In this document: one piece after another, positions 1 to 10,933 of the stretch
Layout: every line of letters starts with the position of its first letter
How positions within the stretch are numbered: position 1 is the first letter of the stretch
Origin: Planctomyces sp. SH-PL62
GTDB lineage: Bacteria > Planctomycetota > Planctomycetia > Isosphaerales > Isosphaeraceae
Direction: 5' to 3'
NCBI RefSeq assembly: GCF_001610895.1
Contig: NZ_CP011273.1
Coordinates: forward strand, 1,488,001-1,552,000
DNA length: 64,000 nucleotides
Made by a program: the position numbers and the translations under genes
Notes under the pieces: model-generated
What the model saw: the letters and a program-made list of their open reading frames with translations, nothing else
Database searches by the model: none
Told to the model about the DNA's origin: nothing

Positions 1-353
1 TCTTCCAGGACCCGACGCTCTTCGTCTGGGGATGGCAGAGCCCCTTGTTCTTCTACGGCCGGCTCGACCACGCCAGTCGGCACATGTTCACGGACAACCT
101 CCTGCGCGACTACGCGGATCGGCCGCACCCGCTGATCACGCCTCGCGTGGAAGAGATCCTGGCCGACCTCAAGGCGAAGCCCCCGGCCCTGATCTTCGCC
201 GGGTATCCGCCGTTCCCCAGGCTCCGGGCGTTCCTGCTCGAAAACTACCTGCCGTCGCGACTGGTCCCCAGCGGCAACGGCCTGGGCCTCTGGGTGGCTA
301 AGGACCGCTACGCGGCGTTCGAGAACTTCCAGGGCCCCGGGCCTGCGCGATGA
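1..353 (+). CDS. Membrane glycosyltransferase-like protein, C-terminal fragment
   Basis: An open frame enters from the left edge (first full codon at position 3) and stops at 351-353, so only about the last 116 residues are present. The visible tail reads WGWQSPLFFYGRLDHASR, followed by a soluble stretch with GYPPFPRLRAFLLENYLP. This pattern is typical of the C-terminal periplasmic part of multi-pass dolichyl-phosphate-mannose/ArnT-like glycosyltransferases and related polymerases; that assignment is inference from a fragment. No transmembrane helices are visible here. Its 3' end overlaps the convergent GT4 gene by 56 bases. Confidence 0.6.
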   Translation, partial: FQDPTLFVWGWQSPLFFYGRLDHASRHMFTDNLLRDYADRPHPLITPRVEEILADLKAKPPALIFAGYPPFPRLRAFLLENYLPSRLVPSGNGLGLWVAKDRYAAFENFQGPGPAR

Positions 354-1464
354 CGCCGACGTAACGCTCGCGGAGGTCGTCCATGATCGCGTTCCAGGTC
401 TGCGACTCCGCGTACGCCCGCGCCGCTTTCGCGAGGCGGCGGCGCGTCTCGGCCTGATCAACGAGCTGGAGCAGGGCGACGGCGAAGTCGTCGGGGGGAG
501 CGTCGGGGGCGACGAGCCGTCCGGTCTCGCCGTCGCGGACGATCTCGCCCACGCCCCCCGCGCGGAGCGCGACGACGGGGAGGCCGGACGCCATCGCTTC
601 GAGGACCACGTTGCCGAAGGTCTCGGTCGTGCTCGTGAACGCGAACACGTCGCCGGCGGCGTAGTGGTCGGCCAGGTCGTCCCCCACGCGATAGCCCACG
701 AACCTCGCCGCGTCGCCCATCCGCGCCTCCAGGTCCTCGCGCGAGGGGCCGTCGCCGACGAACAGGATGCGGACTCCGGGGCGTCGGGCCGCGACGATCG
801 CCAGGGCGTCGGCCAGATAGTCGACGTTCTTCTCCGGGGCGATCCGACTGACGTAGGTCAGGACGACGTCGTCGGGCTTCCATCCGAGGCCCTCGCGCAC
901 GGCGAGTCGGCCGGGGCGGTCGGGGCGGAAGAACGAGGCGTCGACGCCTCGGGGCCACAGGGCGAGCCGCTCGAAGCCCCGGCGCTCGAGCTGGGCGATG
1001 GTCGTCCGCGAGGGGACGTAGGTCGCGCGGGTCCGGTTGTGGAACCAGCGGAGGTAGCGCCAGATCAGCGAGCGGGACCAGCCGACGCCGTAGTGGGCGC
1101 TGTACTGGTCGAAGTTGGTGTGGAAGCTGGACACGATCGGGATCGTCCGACGTTCGGCGTGGCGGAGGACGCTGTGGCCCAGGAACGCCTCGGTCGCGAC
1201 GTGGATCACGTCCGGTCCGAAGGCGTCGATTGCGCGATGGACCCGTCCGAACGGGGGGAGGGGGAGTCGCAGTTCCCTGTAGAAGGGGAGGCTGATGGAT
1301 CGGACCCGGCAGGCGTCGGGCCGGTCGGGGCGGTCGCCGTAGTCGGGATAGACGAGTTGCACGGCGTCGCCGCGCTCGCCGAGGCGGCGGACCAGTTCGC
1401 CGAGGGTGCGCGAGACGCCGTTGACCTGGGGAGGGAAGGTCTCGGTGACGAGGGTCACGCGCAT
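298..1464 (-). CDS. Glycosyltransferase family 4 (GT-B, group 1)
   Basis: 388 residues. The N-terminus MRVTLVTETFPPQVNGVSRT is the glycine-containing nucleotide-sugar transferase start typical of the MgtA/SqdX-like GT4 branch (GDP-mannose-dependent mannosyltransferases and sulfoquinovosyltransferase relatives). The C-terminal Rossmann half holds the EX7E retaining motif ETFGNVVLEAMASGLPVV, preceded by SRIAPEKNVDYLADAL. Likely cytoplasmic or membrane-associated, transferring a sugar to a lipid or polysaccharide acceptor; the exact donor and acceptor cannot be read. It lies 75 bases downstream of icd on the same strand. Its last bases overlap the convergent gene at the left edge. Confidence 0.85.
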   Translation of the reverse strand: MRVTLVTETFPPQVNGVSRTLGELVRRLGERGDAVQLVYPDYGDRPDRPDACRVRSISLPFYRELRLPLPPFGRVHRAIDAFGPDVIHVATEAFLGHSVLRHAERRTIPIVSSFHTNFDQYSAHYGVGWSRSLIWRYLRWFHNRTRATYVPSRTTIAQLERRGFERLALWPRGVDASFFRPDRPGRLAVREGLGWKPDDVVLTYVSRIAPEKNVDYLADALAIVAARRPGVRILFVGDGPSREDLEARMGDAARFVGYRVGDDLADHYAAGDVFAFTSTTETFGNVVLEAMASGLPVVALRAGGVGEIVRDGETGRLVAPDAPPDDFAVALLQLVDQAETRRRLAKAARAYAESQTWNAIMDDLRERYVGVIAQARGPGSSRTPRSGP

Positions 1465-1539
1465 GGTCGCTCTCGTCTCGCCGCCGGGAAGGGACGGCCG
1501 GGGGGCGGATTCGACGCCCCCCGGCGCGGCCCGTTCGGC

Positions 1540-2838
<1,299 letters not shown>

Positions 2839-3098
2839 AAACTCTCTCCTGACTCGTTCTCGTTGTAGACCGACGGACGCGGCGACGATTGCGCGCGTCT
2901 CCCTGGTACGGGCCGGGGCGCCGCGGGCCTCGGAGGGCGGAGCGTCGTCCCCGGGGAGCCTCGCCGCCCGCCCGCTCGGGCCGGGGCCCGGGGCTCGTGC
3001 GAGGCGATCGGGGACGGGGCCGACGCGGCCCGTCCCGTCCCGCCCGGACGGTCGATCATGGCAGAATCGCCGGGGGTCGGCAAGGGAGGCGGCGGGGC

Positions 3099-4265
3099 TC
3101 AGGCGTCGGTGCGCTCGAAGACGGCGACGCTGGCGGTGTAGCCGTGGATGAAGTTCTGGCCGCCGATCGGCCCCAGTTCCCCCATCGCGAAGAACCCGGC
3201 GACCGGGATCGGCCCGAGGACGTCCCGGATTACCGAGACGTCGTGGTTCGGGGTCCCGAACAGGCGGGAGCCCCGGCCGTTGCAGGTGAAGAGCAGGGCC
3301 CCCGCCGGGACGGCCGAGCCGTCCGCCCCGTGAGGGACGCGCGCCAGGCTTTCGCGAAGGTCCTCGTCGGCCGTCTCGGCGTCGCGGATGTGGAACTGGA
3401 CGGTCTGGCCGACCCGGATCAGGTCGCTGATCTGGATCGACCCCGATTCGTCGGCACCGACGACGTTGTGGACCAGGAAGTCGCCCCGGTGGAACGACTC
3501 CTGGTACTCGTTGATGACCCGGCCGATGTGCAGCCCTTCCTGGACCTTCTCCACGTCCTCCGGGGGGAGCGTGAGGAAGACCTCGCGGAGCGATTCGAGC
3601 GCCGGGCGTCGGCCCAGCTCGCGGATGACGTTCTGCTCGGCCTTGGTCACGAGCATCGTCCGGCCGATCGGCCGGCAGCCCTGGCTGACCACGGTCCGGA
3701 TCGCGATCGGCCCGGAGAGCCGCATGGCGACCGCGCCGTCGGTGAAGGCGTCGCCGTCGAGGAGCAGCCGATTCGCACCCGGCTCGCTGCCGCCGCTGGC
3801 CATCCCCCCCACGATCCGGAGGCCGGGGTGATGCTCATTGGCCAGCTTGAGCAGGTCGTTGACGCCGAAGCTGAACGGGTCCGCCAGCAGGATCAGGGTC
3901 GATTCCGAGGGCTTCTCCAGCGAGTCCAGCGATTGCCGGAGCGAGCCGCCGCCGGGGTCGAACCTCACGGGCTGGATCTCGACGCCGGGGCTGGTCAGCG
4001 ACCAGACGGCCAGCGCCGGCTTGTTCTCCACCTCCAGGTCGTCGCCGACGACCCCCTCCCCGGTGCATCCCAGGACGTGACGCGTCCGGCCCTGCTCCAG
4101 GAACGCCTGGGAGAGCTTGCCCAGCACGCTCGCGTGGTGGCGCGAACTGAAGATCACGGTCAGGTCGGCCGGCGACCCGTCCGGGGCGTCTTCCAGGCGC
4201 TCGAGGATCTGGTGGAACGCCGTGCTGGCGCTCCGGGCCGTGGAGAGGGCCGAGACGCATTTCAT
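3099..4265 (-). CDS. FIST domain signal-transduction protein
   Basis: 388 residues from ATG at 4265. The open frame extends further upstream, but that part is arginine/proline-rich and looks non-coding. The N-terminal half ([40 protein letters not shown]) matches the FIST_N ligand-sensing domain. The C-terminal half ([47 protein letters not shown]) matches FIST_C. FIST domains are predicted small-ligand sensors often tied to chemotaxis or two-component systems; no kinase or receptor gene is adjacent here. No transmembrane segment or signal peptide is seen, so it is probably cytoplasmic. Confidence 0.9.
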   Translation of the reverse strand: MKCVSALSTARSASTAFHQILERLEDAPDGSPADLTVIFSSRHHASVLGKLSQAFLEQGRTRHVLGCTGEGVVGDDLEVENKPALAVWSLTSPGVEIQPVRFDPGGGSLRQSLDSLEKPSESTLILLADPFSFGVNDLLKLANEHHPGLRIVGGMASGGSEPGANRLLLDGDAFTDGAVAMRLSGPIAIRTVVSQGCRPIGRTMLVTKAEQNVIRELGRRPALESLREVFLTLPPEDVEKVQEGLHIGRVINEYQESFHRGDFLVHNVVGADESGSIQISDLIRVGQTVQFHIRDAETADEDLRESLARVPHGADGSAVPAGALLFTCNGRGSRLFGTPNHDVSVIRDVLGPIPVAGFFAMGELGPIGGQNFIHGYTASVAVFERTDA

Positions 4266-4681
4266 GGCCGCACCTGCATTGGGGATGGCCCCGCCGACGC
4301 CGTCCGTACCCGCGAGGGGAGGAGGCGGCGAGGGGGAAGGCCGGGTCGACGATCCTGGGAGTCCGCATAAGCCGACTTCTCGCGACGCCGTGAACCCAAT
4401 ATAATCATTCGAGGGCGGACCCTCTACCGGAACAATCCCGGCGTGGACCCGGGACGTCGGGATCGGCCGGGCCGGGACGGGACGGACGAGGCGACCGATC
4501 CCGGAGATCCCGAATCGCGGCCGGACGAGCGGTCGCCCGTCGCCGCCCCCCGTCGACGACGATCTCGATCTCGCGCAGGCATGCCGCCACCGTGAAGCCC
4601 TTCCCGCCCGCTCCGCCTGGACGATGAGGACCGACGCACGTCGCGCTCGGGACGACCGATCCACGTCATCGGACCTGATTC
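4266..4681. promoter_or_regulatory. 416-base divergent intergenic region, FIST gene / lepA
   Basis: No convincing gene. It separates the minus-strand FIST gene from plus-strand lepA. An exact TATAAT lies at 4400-4405 on the plus strand within a short A/T-rich patch (4396-4410); on the minus strand the same patch reads TATATT about 135 bases before the FIST start. A clear -35 hexamer is not visible on either strand. The lepA start has no strong Shine-Dalgarno. Confidence 0.4.
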
Positions 4682-6487
4682 ATGGCCTTCGACCCCAAGT
4701 ACATCCGCAATTTCTCGATCGTCGCCCACATCGACCACGGCAAGAGCACCCTGGCCGACCAGATCCTGCTCCAGTCGGGTGCGATCACCATTCGCGAGTT
4801 CCGCGAACAATTGCTCGACGACATGGACCTTGAGCGGGAGCGGGGGATCACCATCAAGGCCCGGGCCGTGGCGATCAACTACGTCCTGGACGGGCAGCCG
4901 TACGAGCTGAACCTGATCGACACGCCGGGGCACGTCGACTTCCACTACGAGGTCTCTCGGAGCCTGGCCGCGTGCGAGGGGGCGATCCTCCTCGTCGACG
5001 CCACCCAGGGGGTCCAGGCGCAGACCGTCGCCAACGCCTACCTCGCGGTGGGGGGCGATTTGACGATCGTTCCGGCGCTCAACAAGATCGACATGCAGGC
5101 GGCCCGGCCGGACGAGATCAAGGAGGAGATCATGACCACGCTGGGGATCGACCCCAGCGAGGTCCTCGCGGTCAGCGGCAAGACCGGGATGGGCGTCCCC
5201 GACCTGTTCCGCGCCATCATCGAGCGCGTCCCGCCCCCGGCCGGCGACCCCGCCAAGCCGCTCCGAGCGCTGATCTTCGACTCGAAGTTCGACGATTACC
5301 AGGGCGTCGTGGTCTACGTCCGGGTGGTCGACGGCGTGCTCAAGGTGGGGCAGAAGATCCGCCTGATGGCCGGCGGGACCGACTTCGAGGTGACCAACCT
5401 GGGCCGGTTCCGCCCTCGCGAGGTCGCCTGCGACGAGCTGGGCGTCGGCCAGGTCGGCTACGTGGTCGCCAACATCAAGAAGCTCTCGGACGTCCGGATC
5501 GGCGACACGATCACCCAGGTCCCGAACCCGGCGACCGAGATCCTGCCGGGCTACGAGGAGCCGGTCCAGGTCGTCTTCTGCGGCCTCTTCCCGGCCTCGC
5601 ACAACCAGTTCGACGACCTCCGCACGGCCCTCCAGAAGCTCGCCCTGAACGATTGCAGCTTCACGTTCGAGCCCGAGACCTCCGACGCGCTGGGGTTCGG
5701 CTTCCGCTGCGGGTTCCTGGGCATGCTCCACATGGAGATCGTCCAGCAGCGGCTGGAGCGGGAGAGCAACCTCGCGCTGGTGCAGACCGCCCCCAACGTG
5801 ACCTATGAGATCCTGACGAAGAAGGGGGAGACGCTCCACATCTCCAACCCGACCCGGATCCCGGACCCCGGCGACATCGAGGAGTTCCGCGAGCCCATCG
5901 CCAAGATCAACTTCATCCTGCCGACCGAGAACATCGGCGCGATCATGCAGCTCTGCGAGGATCGCCGGGGGACGTACATCAAGACCGAGTACCTCTCCTC
6001 CACGCGCGCCATCCTGACCTATGAGCTGCCGCTGGCCGAGATGATCTACGACCTCTACGACAAGCTCAAGAGCGCCACCCGCGGCTACGGGACGATGGAC
6101 TACGAGCTTCTCGGGTATCGCGCCGACGACCTCTGCCGGCTCGACATCCTGGTGGCCGGGGTGAAGGTCGACGCCCTGTCGATCGTCGTCCACCGGGACC
6201 ACGCCGACCGTCGCGGCCGGAAGCTCGTGAAGAAGCTCCGGGCGGAGATCGACCGCCACCAGTTCGAGGTGGCGATCCAGGCCGCGATCGGCAGCCGGGT
6301 CATCGCCCGTGAGACGATCTCGGCGCTGCGGAAGAACGTCACCGCCAAGTGCTACGGCGGCGACATTTCCCGGAAGCGGAAGCTCCTGGAAAAGCAAAAA
6401 GAAGGCAAGAAGCGTATGAAGCAGGTGGGGAACGTGGAAATCTCTCAGGACGCGTTCCTGTCGGTCCTCGACGACAGCGACGACTGA
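4682..6487 (+). CDS. lepA: Elongation factor 4 (LepA), back-translocating GTPase
   Basis: 601 residues, the standard LepA length. A translational GTPase acting on the ribosome. The G-domain motifs are G1 AHIDHGKST (residues 15-23), G2 RGITIK, G3 DTPGHVDF and G4 NKID. They are followed by the EF-Tu-like domain II, the EF-G-like domains (LGFGFRCGFLGMLHMEI) and the LepA-specific C-terminal domain ending KRKLLEKQKEGKKRMKQ and VEISQDAFLSVL. The next genes downstream are signal peptidases, the same lepA-lepB neighbourhood known from enterics. Translation initiation relies on a weak ribosome-binding site. Confidence 0.98.
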   Translation: MAFDPKYIRNFSIVAHIDHGKSTLADQILLQSGAITIREFREQLLDDMDLERERGITIKARAVAINYVLDGQPYELNLIDTPGHVDFHYEVSRSLAACEGAILLVDATQGVQAQTVANAYLAVGGDLTIVPALNKIDMQAARPDEIKEEIMTTLGIDPSEVLAVSGKTGMGVPDLFRAIIERVPPPAGDPAKPLRALIFDSKFDDYQGVVVYVRVVDGVLKVGQKIRLMAGGTDFEVTNLGRFRPREVACDELGVGQVGYVVANIKKLSDVRIGDTITQVPNPATEILPGYEEPVQVVFCGLFPASHNQFDDLRTALQKLALNDCSFTFEPETSDALGFGFRCGFLGMLHMEIVQQRLERESNLALVQTAPNVTYEILTKKGETLHISNPTRIPDPGDIEEFREPIAKINFILPTENIGAIMQLCEDRRGTYIKTEYLSSTRAILTYELPLAEMIYDLYDKLKSATRGYGTMDYELLGYRADDLCRLDILVAGVKVDALSIVVHRDHADRRGRKLVKKLRAEIDRHQFEVAIQAAIGSRVIARETISALRKNVTAKCYGGDISRKRKLLEKQKEGKKRMKQVGNVEISQDAFLSVLDDSDD

Positions 6488-6583
6488 GGACGACGGGGCG
6501 CGGCCCCCGCGCCGTGCCCCATCCCGCCCGGCGGTTCGCATCGGGCGAGCCCGCCGCCCGACCTCGAAAGGGGACGATCACCC

Positions 6584-8038
6584 ATGGACGCGACGCCCTC
6601 GATCCAGGAGCCGGCCGACGTCGGAGAGGCCGCGACGGCCGGGGTGGCGCGGCAGACCGTGGACCTCCTGGTCGCGCTCTGCCTGGGCGTGCTCCTCTTC
6701 CGCACCTTCTCCGCCGAGGCCTACGTCGTCCCGACCGGGTCGATGGCGCCGACGCTCCTGGGCCACCATCGCGAGCTGACCTGCGCCAACTGCCAGTTCC
6801 CGTTCGACGTCGGGCTGGACGAGGAGGCCCCGCCGGCCCGCCCCGTCTGCCCCAACTGCGGCCGCGCCGGGTCCGACGCCCAGCCGGTCGTCGCCTGCAA
6901 CGGCGACCGCGTCCTCGTCCAGAAGTTCCTCTACGACTTCCGCGCCCCGGGACGCTGGGAGGTGGCGGTCTTCCACTTCCCCGGCGATCCCTCGCAGGCG
7001 TACGTCAAGCGAGTGGTGGGCCTCCCCGGCGAGTCGATCCGGATCGCCGGCGGGGACGTCTGGGTCGACGGGGTGGTCGCGCGCAAGAGCCTCCAGGACG
7101 TCCGCGCGATGCGGATCCTCGTCCACGACAGCCGCTACGTCCCGGCCGATTCCGATCGCTATCCCCGCTGGTCGTTCCGCCGGGGGACGACGGCCCGGCC
7201 CGAGCCCACCGGCTGGACCCAGGGACCCGACGGCTTCCGCCGCGCGGCGACCGAACCGGAAGGGGATGCCGAGGACTGGCTGACCTACCGCAACTGGGAT
7301 CCCGCGCTCGACCGCTACGCCCCGATCCGCGACTTCTACGGCTACAACGGCGGCGACTCCCGATCGGACAACGCCGTGAGGGACGTGGGCCTGGAGGCCC
7401 GCGTGGCCCTCGGACCGGGCGTCGAATCGCTGGCGGTCAGCCTTCGGTCCGGCGGCGACCGCTTCGTGGTCAGGATCCCGACCCGCCCCGAGGAGCCCGT
7501 CGAGGTCGTCCGCAACGGCGCGCGACGGAAGGTCTTCATCCTGGGCAATCCGCTGGCCTCCGACGGCGGCGCCGAGACGACCCACACCCTCGAAGCTTCG
7601 CTTTTCGACGACCGGCTGATGGTCGCCGTCGACGGATCGCTCCTGTTCGAGCCGCTCGACTACGACGACCCCGACGACGGCCCCGGAAACGACGAATCCC
7701 CCATCGCGCTGGGAGTCCGAGGGGGGACGCTCCACGTCCCCGAGGTTCGGATCTTCCGCGACGTCCACTACACCAGCTCCCTGGGGGCGGCGCACCGCCG
7801 GCCGCACGCGGTGCTCGACGCCTACCGGCTCGGCGAGGGGGAATACTTCGTGCTGGGAGACAACAGCCCGATTTCCAACGACTCGCGGTTCTGGGCCGAG
7901 GGGCCCGTCGTCCCTCGCTCCCTGTTCCTGGGGAAGCCGTTCCTGGTCCACCTCCCCGGCAAGCTCGTGGCCCTGGAGGTCATGGGGCGGTCGTTTTACT
8001 GGATTCCCGATCCCAGGCGAATTCGTTACATTCACTAA
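6584..8038 (+). CDS. lepB: Signal peptidase I with zinc ribbon and insert domain
   Basis: 484 residues, much longer than typical SPase I. One N-terminal membrane helix (residues 27-40) precedes box B PTGSMAPTL with nucleophile Ser53. A Cx2C...Cx2C zinc ribbon follows at once (C67/C70 and C89/C92). Box D is AYVKRVVGLPGE with the general-base Lys142. Box E is GDNSPISNDSRFW near the C-terminus. Between D and E lies a region of about 250 residues, the later part beta-rich (LEARVALGPGVESLAVSL, FDDRLMVAVDGSLLF), like a LamG/jelly-roll sandwich. Cleaves signal peptides at the outer face of the inner membrane. Start supported by AAAGGGGA nine bases upstream. Second paralogue follows directly. Confidence 0.93.
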   Translation: MDATPSIQEPADVGEAATAGVARQTVDLLVALCLGVLLFRTFSAEAYVVPTGSMAPTLLGHHRELTCANCQFPFDVGLDEEAPPARPVCPNCGRAGSDAQPVVACNGDRVLVQKFLYDFRAPGRWEVAVFHFPGDPSQAYVKRVVGLPGESIRIAGGDVWVDGVVARKSLQDVRAMRILVHDSRYVPADSDRYPRWSFRRGTTARPEPTGWTQGPDGFRRAATEPEGDAEDWLTYRNWDPALDRYAPIRDFYGYNGGDSRSDNAVRDVGLEARVALGPGVESLAVSLRSGGDRFVVRIPTRPEEPVEVVRNGARRKVFILGNPLASDGGAETTHTLEASLFDDRLMVAVDGSLLFEPLDYDDPDDGPGNDESPIALGVRGGTLHVPEVRIFRDVHYTSSLGAAHRRPHAVLDAYRLGEGEYFVLGDNSPISNDSRFWAEGPVVPRSLFLGKPFLVHLPGKLVALEVMGRSFYWIPDPRRIRYIH

Positions 8039-8104
8039 ATGGCCCGCCCGGAACCCGCTCCGGCCCCGGATACCCGCCCTCCTCGGTTTAGAGACCCAAT
8101 CATC

Positions 8105-9865
8105 ATGGGACGGACCGCCGCCTCGCCCCCCCCGGCCCCTTCCTCGAAGTCGTCGGGGACCGCGACCGATCCCCGGAGCCGGGGGGCCGCCACGGCCCGT
8201 TCGGGCGACGGTCTCCGCGAGACGCTGGAGGCCCTCGTCGTCGCGGCGGTCGCCGCCCTGGTCGTCCGCGGGTTCGAGGCCCAGGCGTTCGTCATCCCGA
8301 CCGGGTCGATGGCGCCGACCCTGATGGGGCGGCACAAGGAGGTCGTCTGCCCCCAGTGCGGGTTCCTCTACTCCGTCAACGCCTCCGAGGAGGTCGAGGG
8401 GAGCGGGCCCCTCCGCCCGGTCTATTCCGGCGTCTGCGTGAACTGCCGCCATCAGGCCACCCGGCTCGACGACGCCCCCAGCTACAAGGGAGACCGCATC
8501 CTGGTCTCCATGTTCCCCTACGACCTCCCCTCGCTCCCCGGGGCCTCCCCCCCGGAGCGCTACGACGTGGTCGTGTTCCGGTATCCCGAGGAGCCCGAAG
8601 TCAGCTACATCAAGCGACTCGTCGGCCTCCCCGGCGAGACCATCCGGATCCACCACGGGGATCTCTACATCAGGCCCCCGGGGGCCTCCGACTTCCGGCT
8701 CCAGCGCAAGCCCCTGGAGCACCTGAAGGGGATGCAGATCCCGGTCTACGACGACACCTGCCAGCCCCGGATCTTCCGAGAACGGTCCGAATGGCGACGA
8801 TGGGGCCCTGAGCCCCCGACGGCCGGCTGGAAGGTCGGCGAACCGGGCCTGAGCTTCTACCGCTGCGACGCCGCGACCGAGGAGTGGGCCGACCTCCGCT
8901 ATCGGCACCTCGTCCCCGAGCCCGAGCAGTGGGAGGCCCTCCTGAACGACCGGACGCCCTCGCGAGGCCCCCGGCCCACCCTGATCACCGACTTCTACTC
9001 GTACAACACGAACCTCCCGGCCGAGAACTCCGACCTCAACGGGTCGAGGGGGGACACCCGCAACGCCTGGCTCCAGCCCCACTGGGTCGGCGACCTGACC
9101 CTCGCGGCCGACCTGGACGTCCAGTCCGATCGGGGCGAGATCCGCATGGAGCTGGTGAAGGGTGGCGTCCGCCACTTCGCCGAGATCGACGTCGCCACCG
9201 GCAAGACGAGGTTCCTCCGGGGCGAGGAGATCCTGGCCGAGTTCGACGGCCCGGTCGTCGGCCCGGGCAAGCGTCGGCTGGAGTTCGGGAACGTCGACGA
9301 CCGCCTCACCCTGCTGGTCGACGGCGAACCGATCGGCGGCGAAGGGGTGGAGTTCGACCTCGGCGACGCGGTCCCGGAGCCCACCGCGGCCGACCTCTCG
9401 CCCGCCGCCGTCTCCGCCCGAGGGGCGATCGTTTCCGCGAGCGACCTTGTCCTGAAACGGGATATCTACTATACCCAGACGCCGGGCTACACCGATTACG
9501 GCCCGGTCTGGGAGGATCGGGAACCGAGACGGCCGTCCGAGCTGTTCGATTTCCTCTCCAACCCCGCCCGGTTCCCCAACCTCGCGCGGGTCCGCAGCGA
9601 GGAGTACGAGCTGGGCGACGATCGGTTCATGATGATGGGCGACAACAGCCCTCGGAGCAAGGACAGCCGAGGCTGGGATTCGTTCGATCGAGCCTGGGAC
9701 ACCGTCGACCGCCAGTCCTGGGAAGTCCCCCGGAGCCTGGTGACCGGCAAGGCCTTCTTCGTCTACTGGCCCCACGGCGTCCCGTTCGGTCCCGACTTCC
9801 GGCTCAGCCGGGACTTCCGCGTCCCGTTCCGCCCCTACTTCGAGCGGATGCGGTGGATCCGCTGA
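8105..9865 (+). CDS. lepB: Second signal peptidase I, tandem paralogue
   Basis: 586 residues from ATG 8105. An earlier ATG at 8039 abuts the previous stop, but the intervening codons (TTT AGA, CCA) do not match this genome's third-position G/C bias, so 8105 is preferred. The order mirrors the upstream gene: a proline/serine-rich cytoplasmic tail, one helix (LEALVVAAVAALVV), box B PTGSMAPTL with Ser68, zinc ribbon C82/C85 and C111/C114, box D SYIKRLVGLPGE with Lys170, a long insert with a beta-sandwich-like part (LTLAADLDVQSDRGEIRMEL, FGNVDDRLTLLVDGEPI), and box E GDNSPRSKDSRGW. The tandem copies have clearly diverged, suggesting different substrates rather than a recent duplication. Confidence 0.92.
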   Translation: MGRTAASPPPAPSSKSSGTATDPRSRGAATARSGDGLRETLEALVVAAVAALVVRGFEAQAFVIPTGSMAPTLMGRHKEVVCPQCGFLYSVNASEEVEGSGPLRPVYSGVCVNCRHQATRLDDAPSYKGDRILVSMFPYDLPSLPGASPPERYDVVVFRYPEEPEVSYIKRLVGLPGETIRIHHGDLYIRPPGASDFRLQRKPLEHLKGMQIPVYDDTCQPRIFRERSEWRRWGPEPPTAGWKVGEPGLSFYRCDAATEEWADLRYRHLVPEPEQWEALLNDRTPSRGPRPTLITDFYSYNTNLPAENSDLNGSRGDTRNAWLQPHWVGDLTLAADLDVQSDRGEIRMELVKGGVRHFAEIDVATGKTRFLRGEEILAEFDGPVVGPGKRRLEFGNVDDRLTLLVDGEPIGGEGVEFDLGDAVPEPTAADLSPAAVSARGAIVSASDLVLKRDIYYTQTPGYTDYGPVWEDREPRRPSELFDFLSNPARFPNLARVRSEEYELGDDRFMMMGDNSPRSKDSRGWDSFDRAWDTVDRQSWEVPRSLVTGKAFFVYWPHGVPFGPDFRLSRDFRVPFRPYFERMRWIR

Positions 9866-9932
9866 TCCGATCCGACGCCCCGCACCCCCGAACTGACCCG
9901 TTGCGCGTTTCACGATCACGGAGGATCGAGCG

Positions 9933-10906
9933 ATGGCCCTGCTGGAAGTCCGCGCCCTGGAGAAGTGGTACGGCCGTCGCCAGGTCGTGAACGGGGTCGA
10001 GTTCGACGTCGAACAGGGCGAGGTCGTCGGCCTCCTGGGCCCCAACGGCGCCGGCAAGACCACCAGCTTCCGCATGACCATCGGCCTGATCGACGCCGAC
10101 GGCGGCTCCGTCGTCTTCGACGGCCGCGACGTCACCAAGCTGCCGATGTACCTCCGCGCCCGCGCCGGCATGGGCTATCTGGCCCAGGACTCCAGCGTCT
10201 TCCGCCAGCTCACCGTCGAACAGAACCTGATGGCGATCCTCGAAACCCGCCACGACATGACGCGCAAGCAGCGCAAGGATCGACTCGACGACCTGGTCGA
10301 CCGCTTCGGGCTCGGCAAGATCCGCAAGACCAAGGCCCACATGGTCTCCGGCGGCGAACGCCGACGCACCGAGATCGCCCGGGCGCTGATCACCGACCCC
10401 AAGCTGATCATGCTCGACGAGCCGTTCGCGGGCATCGACCCCAAGACGGTCGGCGAGATCCAGGAGCAGATCCGTGACCTGGTCGACACCTTCAACATCG
10501 GCATCCTGCTGACCGACCACCAGTTCCGCGAGACCCTGGAAGTCACCGACCGCTGCTACGTCATCCGCGAAGGCCGGGTCTTCGCCTACGGCGACCGCGA
10601 GCAGATCCTCAACAACGCCGACGTCCGCCGCTACTACATCGGCGAGCGGTTCGACGGCGGCCACCTGCTCGACTCGCAGCGCCCCGTCATGTCGCTCTCG
10701 AAGACCCAGCCGTCGCTGCCGCCGACCCCGCCCCCGCCGCCCCCCCGGCGCAAGCCCCCCCGCCGACCGCCGAGCCCGACGATCCCGAGACCGTCCGGAG
10801 CGAGATCGCCGACGAGGGCCGAGGCTACGTCCAGGGGGGGACGCACTCGATCCAGATCAACCAGCTCCCGCCCGACTTCAACGTCGACGACCTCTACAAG
10901 AAGTGA
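9933..10906 (+). CDS. lptB: LptB-type ABC transporter ATPase, C-terminal tail in -1 frame
   Basis: The core of about 240 residues is a complete LptB: Walker A GPNGAGKTT (36-44), Q-loop YLAQDSSVF, signature VSGGERRRTEIA, Walker B LIMLDEPFAGIDP, switch His in LLTDHQF, and YYIGERF at the core end. It powers lipopolysaccharide extraction and transport with LptFG. After the core the initial frame runs on as P/R/T-rich nonsense to 11003. The -1 frame instead encodes a plausible acidic tail (EPDDPETVRSEIADEGRGY) ending IQINQLPPDFNVDDLYKK and stopping at 10904-10906. One extra C in the C7 run at 10740-10746 would join them seamlessly. Either a sequence error, a real frameshift, or slippage. Confidence 0.9.
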
Positions 10907-10933
10907 GCGAGCCACCCGGGCCGCCCCCGTCGC

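Noticed and set aside
4400-4405. Exact TATAAT as a definite lepA promoter
   Set aside because: No acceptable -35 at 16-18 bases and 277 bases from the start; kept only as a regional note.
6578-10171. 1,197-codon minus-strand open frame opposite the signal peptidases and lptB
   Set aside because: Antisense shadow of strongly supported genes; no start region, motif or plausible composition.
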